64,000 nucleotides of DNA from a virus: positions 50,869 through 114,868 of the IMG/VR virus record IMGVR_UViG_3300021962_000041. One strand, written 5' to 3'. The notes below the pieces were generated by a model. That model made no database searches. It was given only the letters and a program-made list of their open reading frames with translations, and was not told the DNA's origin. The translations under genes and the position numbers were made by a program. Positions 47,634 to 55,909 of this stretch are shown here, one piece after another. Position 1 is the stretch's first letter, and each line of letters starts with the position of its first letter.

Positions 47634-49298
47634 TTATGCGAGACTTGAAAATGCGCTATTAGAATAAGAAGATCCACCACCTCCTGATGATCTTCTTTCC
47701 ATCGCTACTGGAGTGGGAAGTGGAACACCAACTGGTTGTACAAAAGTCTGAGTTACTAAGTATGTAGTTTGATTTTGTAAAGAAGATTGCTCATTACCAC
47801 GCTCTAAGGTATTCAATAAATCACCAACACTTTTGGCAACTGGATCTACTTTAGATTTTGCTGCTTTGATTTTTTTCTTTACTTCTGCAGATGGACCACC
47901 ACTTAAGTGCCCAAGAAGATATTGTTGACCATTCTCATCCATAATAATTGTAACATTTCCATAACCAGCATTTTCACCAGCTGAATATTCAACAAATTTT
48001 AACCCTGGTCCTAAAGTAATTGGTGTTCCGCTGGGGGCTGGAAAATCAAATCCTCTATGTCCTCTGCCTGCACCAAGACCATCACCTTGAGACATCTTAG
48101 AAAGAGGAACTCCCCCAATGAAAACACCATTCAAAATACTTTTTGAAAGTGCTCTACCACCACGATCACCCCATCCATTACCCCATTCAATATGTAAGTG
48201 TGGTCCAGTGGATCTTCCCGTACTTCCAATTCTACCAATAATACTACCAGGATCTACTGAAACCGACGTTGATGGACTGAGCGGATCCTGTTGTCCAGAT
48301 CTTTGTGCTCCTGGATCCATGTTGTCAAGTGGTTTACCTTTATCTTTTTTATCTAATCCAAAAAATTGCAAGAATTTGGAGAAAGACTGATTGACCTGCT
48401 CAAAGGTATCATTGATACCTTCTTTATCTGATAGAAGTTGTGCGTTTATTTTTGTTCCGAAAGAAACAGTTTGAAAATTATCAAAAGAATCTACACTTTC
48501 AATTGCCTTTGATCCCATCGGAGTTGCAGTAACTCCTCTAAATCCACCAGAAATTGTTGCTTTATTTGTGCCAGTATTTTTTGCCTTAACAGTTCCACCT
48601 TTTGCAAGTCCTTGTCGTTTTTGAGATGGTGCTTGTTGTGGCGATGGTGTTGGTGTTGGAGAGGAAGAGGATGCTGATGGTGTTGGAGATGGGGATGGAG
48701 TTGTGGCAGGATACATTGATCCTGGAGCACCAGGAGTACCAAAACCTTTATTAGGAACTGGATCTTGAGTTGGATTTAAAAATTTGTTCCAAATATTATA
48801 AGCAGCTTCTGCAATTGCAATCGTCCTATCAATCTCTTTTGCAACATATCTTCTTTCATTATCAATAGCAGACATTACACCTTGAGGATATTCTGTAACT
48901 AACCATATCATTCCCATAATTCCTTCACCAATTATTTTCAACGTCGTCTTCGTAATCTTAATTAATAAAGCATTATCAGAGAAAAATCTCTTAAGTTTAT
49001 CAATTATCTGTGGAAGATTATTAATAAACAACCCAAGAAGAACTAGACCAAAAAATTCTTTAACTTTGTCGAAAAATCCTAGTGGACCTGCAAGAACTCT
49101 TGACTTAACACTTTCAATTGTTTTTCCAATCCCAGACTCTACTTTTTGTTCTTTTTCTTTTCGCTTTTCCTGATTTTCAAAAGTAGCAGTTAATCTATTT
49201 TCTTCAACTCTAAGTTTACGCAGTTCTTTATTATAACCAACCAATGAATTTCTAAGATTGGTTGCATTAATTTTTAATCTCGTTACTTGTGCTTCCAT
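47634..49298 (-). CDS. Tail protein with circularly permuted M23-type peptidase domain
   Basis: A 554-residue protein. An N-terminal coiled coil (1-60) and hydrophobic segment (about 80-95) are followed by a Ser/Pro/Thr-rich linker (198-226). From 350 to 470 all M23 peptidase motifs appear: GRIGSTGRSTGPHLHIEWG (HLH 367-369), GHRGFDFPAPSGTPI (His414 and Asp418) and YLLGHLSG (His464). In normal M23 enzymes the HxxxD segment comes first and HLH last, so the domain is permuted. It could cut host peptidoglycan cross-links during DNA entry. It is next to the hub genes and the tape-measure-like gene. Confidence 0.8.
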   Translation of the reverse strand: MEAQVTRLKINATNLRNSLVGYNKELRKLRVEENRLTATFENQEKRKEKEQKVESGIGKTIESVKSRVLAGPLGFFDKVKEFFGLVLLGLFINNLPQIIDKLKRFFSDNALLIKITKTTLKIIGEGIMGMIWLVTEYPQGVMSAIDNERRYVAKEIDRTIAIAEAAYNIWNKFLNPTQDPVPNKGFGTPGAPGSMYPATTPSPSPTPSASSSSPTPTPSPQQAPSQKRQGLAKGGTVKAKNTGTNKATISGGFRGVTATPMGSKAIESVDSFDNFQTVSFGTKINAQLLSDKEGINDTFEQVNQSFSKFLQFFGLDKKDKGKPLDNMDPGAQRSGQQDPLSPSTSVSVDPGSIIGRIGSTGRSTGPHLHIEWGNGWGDRGGRALSKSILNGVFIGGVPLSKMSQGDGLGAGRGHRGFDFPAPSGTPITLGPGLKFVEYSAGENAGYGNVTIIMDENGQQYLLGHLSGGPSAEVKKKIKAAKSKVDPVAKSVGDLLNTLERGNEQSSLQNQTTYLVTQTFVQPVGVPLPTPVAMERRSSGGGGSSYSNSAFSSLA

Positions 49299-49301
49299 AT
49301 C

Positions 49302-51140
49302 TTATACAAAAATCCCCAACATTTCTGGTACAATTTGCATATATGGATTTGCCATATTTACACTGGAGACACTTGGTTCTTCGGTTTCGACTCCACCTGC
49401 AGAACTATATTGTGGCACTCCAGACATTGGTAAAGTTTGTGATGGTAAGTTTATTGGTACTATTGATGATGTTGCACTTCTCTTAACTGGTTTTTTAATG
49501 TCAGAATGCAATACAAGTTCTGGAGAAACCATATTTGAACTCATTCTTCTCTCTGCATATCCACCATTTCCAATTTCTTTAGTTTTTTTAACCCTCTCTT
49601 CATTAACAAACTTATCTAATTGACCTTTAAATGTTGTTAGTTGAGATGCAAGAATTTGTAATGCACTCTTCATTGTTGAGTTTGATACTACCAGTCCCCC
49701 AACAGCATCAGAAAAAGTAGTCCACATTCTTCCAGCATTATTATTAATATCTTTCAAAAGTGGTCTGAACATCATTGCTGCTGATGCACGAATAACTTCT
49801 TCACCAGGAGCAAGCATCGCTGGAACACTATCAACACTTCCGGATCCAGTGCCACCAACAGTTCCACCTAATGATCTTTTAATTGGTGGTTTTTGGCTTT
49901 TTGCCTGTTTTACAATATCAATGATATTTTGAGCACTAGATGGTCTTGCAGATCCAGATCGTAATGCTGACAATTCTTCAGCAGAAATTGTTGTTTTATT
50001 TCCTTTTAAATTTGTAAATGTTCTAATACCAGAAGCTGCAGCGGGAGCTGGGACTGGTTTCGGTGCTCTCAATCCAAATTTTGCTAATCCAGAAGAAATT
50101 GTAGCAAGAATTCCACCTCCTATAGCACCAGTTGCAACTAATCCACCCAATAAAGGTAGAAGAACAAATGCTCCAAAATTTGTTACATCATCTGATGTTC
50201 GACCTTGATCCGTTGGTATTGGGTATATCTTTCCATCAGACCCACGATAAAAACGTTGTGGATCAAATTGACGAGTAGGTTGATCACCAGGTTTTGGTTG
50301 ATTGACTGGTGTTGGTCTAGGAATTAAACCAAATAGTGGAGAAAAAACTCTGGTTCTTTTTAAAGTTTCTGCAAGTTTTTCAGCAGCGGCACCGCCAATA
50401 TCTTTTATGCAATTTAAAACTGGACCACATCCCCCGCCAGCAGGTCCGCCTCCACTAGGTCCACCTCCCCCTCCTGGTTTTCCACCACCTGGTGGTTTTG
50501 GTGGTCTCTTAAATAAATCAACTATTCGTTTTAAAGCACTAACAATCTTTAAGAGTTTATATGCACCATAAAGAGCAAGTAACTCTTTCCAATGATTTGC
50601 AACAAATTTGAAGAATTTAGCAAGTTTTTGTTGATTTGCTGGATTTTCTAACCACTTGAACGCATTATTAACCAATAATCCAGTTACAATAATACTAAAG
50701 AAATCTAATATTTTTTGGAATATACTTTTTGCTGGAGTTGTTACAACATCAAAGGTTCTCATAATACCAGAACCAAATTGTCTTACAGACTCAATAGCTT
50801 TTTCTTTTGCTCCTGCCCTTTCTCTTGTTACTCTTATTTTGCTAGCTCGTAATGCCTGTCTCTTTTCAGTGATCCTATTTGCAAAATCAAGAGATAATTG
50901 TTTTTGAATTTCGATTAGAATTCTATTTGTTTCTTGTAAATTTACATCCAGACTCGTTGTTTCTGCCTTTAGACTAGATCCTACAGTACCACGTCTTTCG
51001 CCGCCAATAAAACTAAAAGTAGATCTTTTTAATCTTGGACTAGAAGCAATCTGAGCACCAGTCATTACCGAAGAAGATATGTTTCTTCTACTTAACTTTG
51101 GTAATGATGGTGCTCTGTAAATCTGGTTGTTAAATTCCAC
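49302..51140 (-). CDS. Tape-measure-like tail protein
   Basis: A 612-residue protein with a GTG start at 51140 (no ATG nearby). Features include long helical and coiled-coil stretches (65-125), a hydrophobic segment (140-165), a proline/glycine-rich hinge (210-240) and a tail-tape signature near 430-455 (GTVGGTGSGSVDSVPAMLAP, followed by GEEVIRASAAMMF). T4 gp29 is 590 residues, close to this length. It lies behind gp26 and the small partner ORF, the usual place of a tape measure. It overlaps that ORF by 11 bases. Confidence 0.7.
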   Translation of the reverse strand: MEFNNQIYRAPSLPKLSRRNISSSVMTGAQIASSPRLKRSTFSFIGGERRGTVGSSLKAETTSLDVNLQETNRILIEIQKQLSLDFANRITEKRQALRASKIRVTRERAGAKEKAIESVRQFGSGIMRTFDVVTTPAKSIFQKILDFFSIIVTGLLVNNAFKWLENPANQQKLAKFFKFVANHWKELLALYGAYKLLKIVSALKRIVDLFKRPPKPPGGGKPGGGGGPSGGGPAGGGCGPVLNCIKDIGGAAAEKLAETLKRTRVFSPLFGLIPRPTPVNQPKPGDQPTRQFDPQRFYRGSDGKIYPIPTDQGRTSDDVTNFGAFVLLPLLGGLVATGAIGGGILATISSGLAKFGLRAPKPVPAPAAASGIRTFTNLKGNKTTISAEELSALRSGSARPSSAQNIIDIVKQAKSQKPPIKRSLGGTVGGTGSGSVDSVPAMLAPGEEVIRASAAMMFRPLLKDINNNAGRMWTTFSDAVGGLVVSNSTMKSALQILASQLTTFKGQLDKFVNEERVKKTKEIGNGGYAERRMSSNMVSPELVLHSDIKKPVKRSATSSIVPINLPSQTLPMSGVPQYSSAGGVETEEPSVSSVNMANPYMQIVPEMLGIFV

Positions 51141-51309
51141 TAGATTGCTGTGCCTTTAAGTTTTCTTCTTCAATATAATCTTGAAGCAGACCAATATAAA
51201 CTTCACGCTCCCAAGGCATCATATTTTCAATCTCTGTCAATGAATATTTATGATGCTGCATGAGGGCAAAATTAATTTGGTAGTATGACTCAAGACTAGT
51301 ATGAGCCAT
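51130..51309 (-). CDS. Small partner ORF of gp26 (possible frameshift extension)
   Basis: A 59-residue protein starting MAHTSLESYYQINFALMQHH. It is helical, with MPWEREVYIGLLQDYIEEEN. The reading frame is open through the end of gp26 back to the slippery site at 51318-51324 in the -1 frame, so it can be made alone or as the C-terminal part of a gp26 fusion. In lambda-type phages the G and GT proteins arise in this way and act as chaperones for the tape measure, which here is the next gene. It may correspond to T4 gp51. Confidence 0.75.
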   Translation of the reverse strand: MAHTSLESYYQINFALMQHHKYSLTEIENMMPWEREVYIGLLQDYIEEENLKAQQSSGI

Positions 51310-51311
51310 AC

Positions 51312-52034
51312 TTAGATGAAAAAAGCAGCTAGACCCTCCAGGACAACTTCACTTTCAACTTTTGTGTTTGGATTCTTAACCTTAATTGTATGAGCAAGTT
51401 TAGGCATTGTCACAAAGAAGTTTTCAATTTCTTTAAACTGCTTTGTGTTCATTTGTTCCACAAACTCTTCAAGTTCTTCTTTGCTGCAATCCGATGCACT
51501 CCAAGATTCCTCTTGATCATAAACAGTATCAATACAAGAAATAATTAAGGAAAGTGATTTATCAACATCAGTATTCTCTTCAGATACCTCGAAATTATTT
51601 TCAACAAATTGCTCAAGTGATGGATACTTAAGTTTCATTGAAAGGTTATCATCAAGTTTAATAATGTTAGTGTGTGCAGGATCTTTCTGAACTTTAATAG
51701 TATCAATCGCAATTTCTTCCTTCACTTGTGTTGTACCATCATCAGGACAAGTTACATTAACCTCAACAGTTTCACCAACTGACTTGGCACGAACATTAAG
51801 GAAGAGATATTCAATATCAAATGTTGATAGTTCTGACACTTTTACAGTTTTAGTCAGAATACAATCTGATAAGATTTGAACAATTGCGCTTGAAATTTGT
51901 TTCGTATCTTCGGATTCTAGTGCAATTAAAAGAATTTTTTCTTCTCTAACTAGGAAAGGACGATATCTAATTTTTTTCCCAGTAGAAGGCAATTCCAACT
52001 CATATGTTGGAGTATTAATTTTTGGTAAAGGCAT
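51312..52034 (-). CDS. 26: Baseplate hub/tail assembly protein gp26
   Basis: A 240-residue protein MPLPKINTPTYELELPSTGK... of the T4 gp26 (T4_baseplate) family, involved in assembly of the baseplate hub. The C-terminal end is LEGLAAFFI, with the codons for AFF forming the slippery sequence. It is behind a TATTTAG late box (52062-52068) and followed by the partner ORF and the tape-measure-like gene. Confidence 0.8.
   Translation of the reverse strand: MPLPKINTPTYELELPSTGKKIRYRPFLVREEKILLIALESEDTKQISSAIVQILSDCILTKTVKVSELSTFDIEYLFLNVRAKSVGETVEVNVTCPDDGTTQVKEEIAIDTIKVQKDPAHTNIIKLDDNLSMKLKYPSLEQFVENNFEVSEENTDVDKSLSLIISCIDTVYDQEESWSASDCSKEELEEFVEQMNTKQFKEIENFFVTMPKLAHTIKVKNPNTKVESEVVLEGLAAFFI
51318..51324 (-). 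promoter_or_regulatory. Candidate -1 frameshift slippery site T_TTT_TTC
   Basis: The gp26 codons GCT TTT TTC ATC TAA contain the canonical heptamer T TTT TTC in frame. A -1 slip gives CAT CTA AGT ATG GCT CAT, entering the frame of the 51130-51309 ORF just before its ATG. No stop intervenes. Any downstream pseudoknot was not folded. Confidence 0.7.
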
Positions 52035-52078
52035 AATGACCTATAGAACTTCAGTTGTGATTATTTAGACCCAATTAT

Positions 52079-52855
52079 CTACCTAATAAATCCATCAGTA
52101 AGAACTTCATTTCTAGTTTTGGGGCGATTTCCTGATGTTGGCGCCTTTGGAACTTCTGGTTTTTGTGGTGGTGGAGTTGGTGCTTCTGGACTTTGACTTT
52201 GTTCTTGTTTTGGCACAATAAATCTACCAAGAACATATCGATCATAATTCATTGTCACAGTAACTTTCATCAATTCACTAGGTCCATAAGCAACTGGAAT
52301 ACTAGTGACAGATTTTGGAAATGCATTAACTAATTGATATTGTAATCTCGTGCTTCCAGGAACGTTATATCCTCTGTTAAATTTTGTAATGAATAATTGA
52401 CTGGTTTTATAGTTTTCGGGCCAATTGAATCTCCGATATGCATATGGAAGATCTGAAGATGCTGCTATTTCAGAATTTCCACCAACATAATTCATCCAAA
52501 ATTCAAAAAATTGAAGAACCTTATATTCTGTATCAATATAAAAAGTAAAATCAATATCAGTATATAATCTAGTATGGGCAAATTCTTGGGGAACTCCCAT
52601 ATAATTATCTTTCACTTCTGCGGTAGCATATGTTGAAGTTGGTAGAGTTGCATCAGAACAAAGTAGACCTAAAGTTTTTCCAAATTCAGATAAATTAATT
52701 TGAGGACCCCATGATGCAGTTTTTAATTTTGTATAAAAATCTGAATTGAATTGACCAATATGCACCTGATAATAATTAGTCATTGCAATTTTGCCAAAAT
52801 AAGTTTTGGCATTTGCCATAGTCACATTTTCCACTGGTTGCGGAGTATTAGGCAT
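52079..52855 (-). CDS. 54: Baseplate tube initiator, gp54-like
   Basis: A 258-residue protein with the pattern of tail-tube proteins (gp19/gp54): MTNYYQVHIGQF, SDATLPTSTYATAEVKDNY, MGVPQEFAHTRLYTDIDFTF, YIDTEYKVLQFFEFWMNYV. A proline-rich charged tail (PTPPPQKPEVPKAPTSGNRP) is added. In T4, gp54 caps the baseplate and starts the tube. The start codon lies in a large palindrome shared with the plus-strand gp4 gene. Confidence 0.7.
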   Translation of the reverse strand: MPNTPQPVENVTMANAKTYFGKIAMTNYYQVHIGQFNSDFYTKLKTASWGPQINLSEFGKTLGLLCSDATLPTSTYATAEVKDNYMGVPQEFAHTRLYTDIDFTFYIDTEYKVLQFFEFWMNYVGGNSEIAASSDLPYAYRRFNWPENYKTSQLFITKFNRGYNVPGSTRLQYQLVNAFPKSVTSIPVAYGPSELMKVTVTMNYDRYVLGRFIVPKQEQSQSPEAPTPPPQKPEVPKAPTSGNRPKTRNEVLTDGFIR

Positions 52856-52893
52856 CTAAATATTTTTACTTGATTTATTTAAATATTTAGATG
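52853..52893. promoter_or_regulatory. Divergent promoter region with 13-bp palindrome arms
   Basis: Perfect inverted arms CATCTAAATATTT (52853-52865) and AAATATTTAGATG (52881-52893) with a 15-base centre. The arms contain the two start codons (gp54-like on minus, gp4 on plus). The centre has TAAATA-type late boxes for both directions (for example AAATAAATC at 52872-52880 on minus). Confidence 0.7.
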
Positions 52894-53328
52894 TCGTATA
52901 AAGGAAAATATCAACCATCATATCCACAAAAATACAAAGGAGATCCAACAAATATCATTTACAGGTCATTATGGGAAAGAAAGTTTATGGTCTATTGTGA
53001 CCTCAATGAAAATATTCTAGAGTGGGGATCTGAAGAAATTGCACTTCCTTATCGTTCACCAATTGATAATCGAATTCATAGATATTTCCCAGATTTTTAT
53101 ATTAAAGTAAAAGAATCGACTGGACATATTAAAAAATATTTGATAGAAGTTAAACCCAAAAGACAAACCTTACCACCACCAAAACCAAAGAGACAGACAA
53201 AAGGATATATCTATGAAGCATATGAATATGCAAAAAATCAGGCAAAATGGAGAGCAGCAAAAGAATTTTGTGAAGACAGAAACTGGGATTTTAAAGTTCT
53301 AACCGAGGACGAACTAGGTATCAAGTAA
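52891..53328 (+). CDS. 4: Head completion protein gp4
   Basis: A 145-residue protein with the gp4 pattern: YRSLWERKFMVYCDLNENIL, EWGSEEIALPYRSPIDN, YFPDFYIKVKE and YLIEVKPKRQ. The E, PD and ExK residues form a TnsA-like nuclease core, as seen in the gp4/gp50 family. In T4, gp4 acts in head completion before tail joining. Divergent from the gp54-like gene and coupled to 53328 by TAATG. Confidence 0.88.
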   Translation: MSYKGKYQPSYPQKYKGDPTNIIYRSLWERKFMVYCDLNENILEWGSEEIALPYRSPIDNRIHRYFPDFYIKVKESTGHIKKYLIEVKPKRQTLPPPKPKRQTKGYIYEAYEYAKNQAKWRAAKEFCEDRNWDFKVLTEDELGIK

Positions 53329-53723
53329 TGCCAAGAAAAACTCTAAAACAAAGACAAAATCCAACAGATGATAAGAATAGTAGAGTTAGATCCGTAATTG
53401 ACAATCTTCAAGGAAATGAAGATCCTGATGATTTAATGCTAGAAATTATGAACGTTCTAACAGAAACTAATAAAGGACCAAGAGTTGGAAAATATTATAC
53501 TTTTGTTTATCTACCAAAAACACCAAATATTACATATGACCAAAATCCTCTTGTTGCGGTAACCGAAGTTTACGGTTGGGGATTTAAAGGTATTAATTTT
53601 CATTGGGGAGAATCTCGTCAATATACTTGGGACGAGATTGCTGGAGGTTTATATGAGATTTATGCGGAAGAAATTCCAGATCTTATAGAGGTTCCTTTTG
53701 GAAAAATCCGTCTAAATAGTTAA
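53328..53723 (+). CDS. Conserved protein between gp4 and gp48
   Basis: A 131-residue protein starting MPRKTLKQRQNPTDDKNSRV. The C-terminal part is a small beta domain (GKYYTFVYLPKTPNITYDQN, EVYGWGFKGINFHWGESRQ). Its place in the plus-strand block suggests a virion or assembly protein. I recall similar genes here in cyanophages but no function. Confidence 0.75.
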   Translation: MPRKTLKQRQNPTDDKNSRVRSVIDNLQGNEDPDDLMLEIMNVLTETNKGPRVGKYYTFVYLPKTPNITYDQNPLVAVTEVYGWGFKGINFHWGESRQYTWDEIAGGLYEIYAEEIPDLIEVPFGKIRLNS

Positions 53724-53735
53724 AAAATTAGCCAA

Positions 53736-54677
53736 ATGGCGCAGGTATTAAGGTATCCATACGACTTATATACTCAAGAGACAGATTATCTGCAGATAAC
53801 TTTGCGTAGAAGAATACAGGCAACTAAAAATTTAGAAGAATTTAATTCCAATTCTTTGATAAGACCTAATGGTGCATATAAAGGTAGTCCTGGGGCAGAT
53901 GTTTCTAATGTTGGAAAAAAAGTATCTAGTGGTTTTGTAAGTCAAGTTGGTGACATAATTCTTTTACCAATACCATCAAGTATTGCGGATAGCAATAGCG
54001 TAAATTTTTCAGAAGATAAGTTAGATGCAATAACAGCACAAGTTGCTGGTGCTGCTTATAATATTATGACAACTCAAACACCGGGACAAACTGATATTAC
54101 TGGTTTTTTAAATAAACTTGGTGAAAATACTTTAAAGGGATTAAAAGGTGTATTTGGAAATGCTGATGACCTTAGAGCAATATATCTAACAAAATTAGCG
54201 GCAGAGGCAGCTGGACTTGCTGGTATTGGAAATATTAGTCTAGATCAAATTTTAGCAAGATCTCAAGGAAAAATCTTGAATCCAAATATGGAGTTATTGT
54301 TTAATGGTCCAACAATTAGATCATTTAAATTTTCATTCAAATTTACCCCAAGAAGTAAAAAAGAAGGAGATCAAGTAAAATTGATTATTGGATCATTAAA
54401 AAGACACATGGCACCAACTCCTGCTGGAAATTTCCTTGGAACACCAGGACAATTTGATTTAACTTATAGAAGTGGACCAGATAATCATAAGTTTCTAAAC
54501 AAAATCAAAACTTGTGTGCTTCAGGATATGTCAGTGAATTACACTGGTGAAAATGTTTATGCAACATATGAAGATGGAACACCAGTTTCGATGATTATGG
54601 ACTTGACATTCAAAGAACTAGAACCTATCTATTCATCTGATTATAGCAATGATCCAAACGAAGGAGTAGGATACTAA
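53736..54677 (+). CDS. 48: Baseplate tail-tube cap gp48
   Basis: A 313-residue protein with the gp48 pattern (VLRYPYDLYTQETDYLQITL, AGIGNISLDQILARSQGK, LNPNMELLFNGPTIRSFKFS, RFTPRSKK-type segment, KSK after). T4 gp48 sits on the baseplate at the base of the tube with gp54. The gene is followed two bases later by gp53. Confidence 0.82.
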   Translation: MAQVLRYPYDLYTQETDYLQITLRRRIQATKNLEEFNSNSLIRPNGAYKGSPGADVSNVGKKVSSGFVSQVGDIILLPIPSSIADSNSVNFSEDKLDAITAQVAGAAYNIMTTQTPGQTDITGFLNKLGENTLKGLKGVFGNADDLRAIYLTKLAAEAAGLAGIGNISLDQILARSQGKILNPNMELLFNGPTIRSFKFSFKFTPRSKKEGDQVKLIIGSLKRHMAPTPAGNFLGTPGQFDLTYRSGPDNHKFLNKIKTCVLQDMSVNYTGENVYATYEDGTPVSMIMDLTFKELEPIYSSDYSNDPNEGVGY

Positions 54678-54679
54678 AA

Positions 54680-55330
54680 ATGGCAAACTATTTTTCTTAT
54701 CTACCAGATTTAGAGTATCAATCATTTTTAAGCAATAAAACTTCTGATAGAGATTATGTTTTAGTCAAAAATCTCTTTAGAAGAGTGAAACTTCGTGATG
54801 ATATATACAATTCTCTAACAGCATTTACAAAATATCAAGTTCCTGATGGATCTCGTCCAGATACAGTTGCAGAAGAACTTTATGGTGATGCTAATTATGA
54901 TTGGGTTGTCTTAATCACTGCAAATATTATACATCTAAGAGACGAATGGCCTCTTTCAAATTCACAACTTTATAATTATGCAGAAAACAAGTACGGAACA
55001 ACTTTGACTGATGTTAAATTTTACGAAACTAAAGAAGTACGAGATTCTTTAAATAGACTTATTTTACCTGCTGGTAAGATTGTATCTTCAAATTTTACTA
55101 TTCCAAATCCATCAAATCCAAATGCTAATTTGAATCCAGTAAATGCTGTTTCAAATTACGAATACGAGACTAGATTAAATGATGCAAAAAGAAACGTTTA
55201 TGTACTGAAACCAATTTATCTGCAGCAGTTCTTACTTGACATGAGAACAGTGATGGATTATCAAGAGTCTTCACAATACGTCAGTGAAAAACTTATTCGT
55301 ACTGAGAACACCAGAATCACTATGCCATAA
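54680..55330 (+). CDS. 53: Baseplate wedge gp53
   Basis: A 216-residue protein: FSYLPDLEYQSFLSNKTSDR near the start, PDTVAEELYGDANYDWVVLI (a LysM-like module) and HLRDEWPLSNSQLYNYAENK. T4 gp53 links the wedges of the baseplate. Its last 60 bases overlap the 3' end of the convergent gene at 55271. A perfect hairpin ATAAGAGTT/AACTCTTAT lies at its stop. Confidence 0.85.
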   Translation: MANYFSYLPDLEYQSFLSNKTSDRDYVLVKNLFRRVKLRDDIYNSLTAFTKYQVPDGSRPDTVAEELYGDANYDWVVLITANIIHLRDEWPLSNSQLYNYAENKYGTTLTDVKFYETKEVRDSLNRLILPAGKIVSSNFTIPNPSNPNANLNPVNAVSNYEYETRLNDAKRNVYVLKPIYLQQFLLDMRTVMDYQESSQYVSEKLIRTENTRITMP

Positions 55331-55909
55331 GAGTTCTAAACTCTTATCAAAGATCATCACATATCGGTGTTTGCGGGAGCGTTCTTTCCATTCTCCTGCA
55401 GCACCTTTAACTTTGCCTCTAGAGTGTTTAGTTCCGTCTGCATAGTAGAAATCTTTCTTTGGGTCTGAAAGTCCGCAATATTTAAAATTACAAGCGCGAT
55501 AGATTGTACCATGATGGAAATCACTATCAGCGTAAGAGATGATTGCCTTAACTTTTGTATCCTTCCGTAACTGTCTAATCGCTCTTGAAACAAACCAAGA
55601 AGTGATATTATATTCGGTTCCCTGGGTTTCAGGGTGGATGCAAAGTCGTGAAAGTTCAAATAGTCCTTCTTGCTCATTCCGTTCTAGTCCAAATGCTCCT
55701 TGTGCAATTTCAGGAACAGGGAGTCCTGTAAATACACAGACTCCCTGAATACCGCCAATATTCAACGGGCAAAAGTCATTACCCTTATAAAGACCGTAAT
55801 TGTATCCTGATCTAAATCCTTTTGAAAAGTCTTTAAGATAATGAAACCGCAGAAGTAACTCTGCGGCTTCGGATTTACTTACACGATCAATGTAGTAATC
55901 TCTTTTCAA
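55271..55909 (-). CDS. Mom-like acyltransferase (DNA modification)
   Basis: A 212-residue protein with a GNAT-like pattern: RFHYLKDFSKGFRSGYNYGL, GGIQGVCVFTGLPVP, FELSRLCIHPETQGTEYNIT, VKAIISYADSDFHHGTIYRA. This resembles phage Mu Mom, which converts adenine to N6-carbamoylmethyladenine. The start is a TTG at 55909 overlapping the gp32 stop (TTGA); no other start is in frame. It is convergent with gp53, with 60 bases of overlap. The Mom assignment is from recall and motif order. Confidence 0.65.
   Translation of the reverse strand: MKRDYYIDRVSKSEAAELLLRFHYLKDFSKGFRSGYNYGLYKGNDFCPLNIGGIQGVCVFTGLPVPEIAQGAFGLERNEQEGLFELSRLCIHPETQGTEYNITSWFVSRAIRQLRKDTKVKAIISYADSDFHHGTIYRACNFKYCGLSDPKKDFYYADGTKHSRGKVKGAAGEWKERSRKHRYVMIFDKSLELLWHSDSGVLSTNKFFTDVL

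Noticed and set aside
47634-49298. Frameshift or misassembly as the cause of the inverted M23 motif order
   Set aside because: Both halves and the linker are in a single continuous reading frame with consistent composition.
50302-50571. Proline-rich plus-strand ORF (PPPAGPPPLGPPPPPG)
   Set aside because: It is the reverse of the glycine-rich hinge in the tape-measure-like protein.
55357-55677. 106-codon minus-strand ORF
   Set aside because: It overlaps the Mom-like gene in another frame with no start signal; the Mom-like frame has clear motifs.
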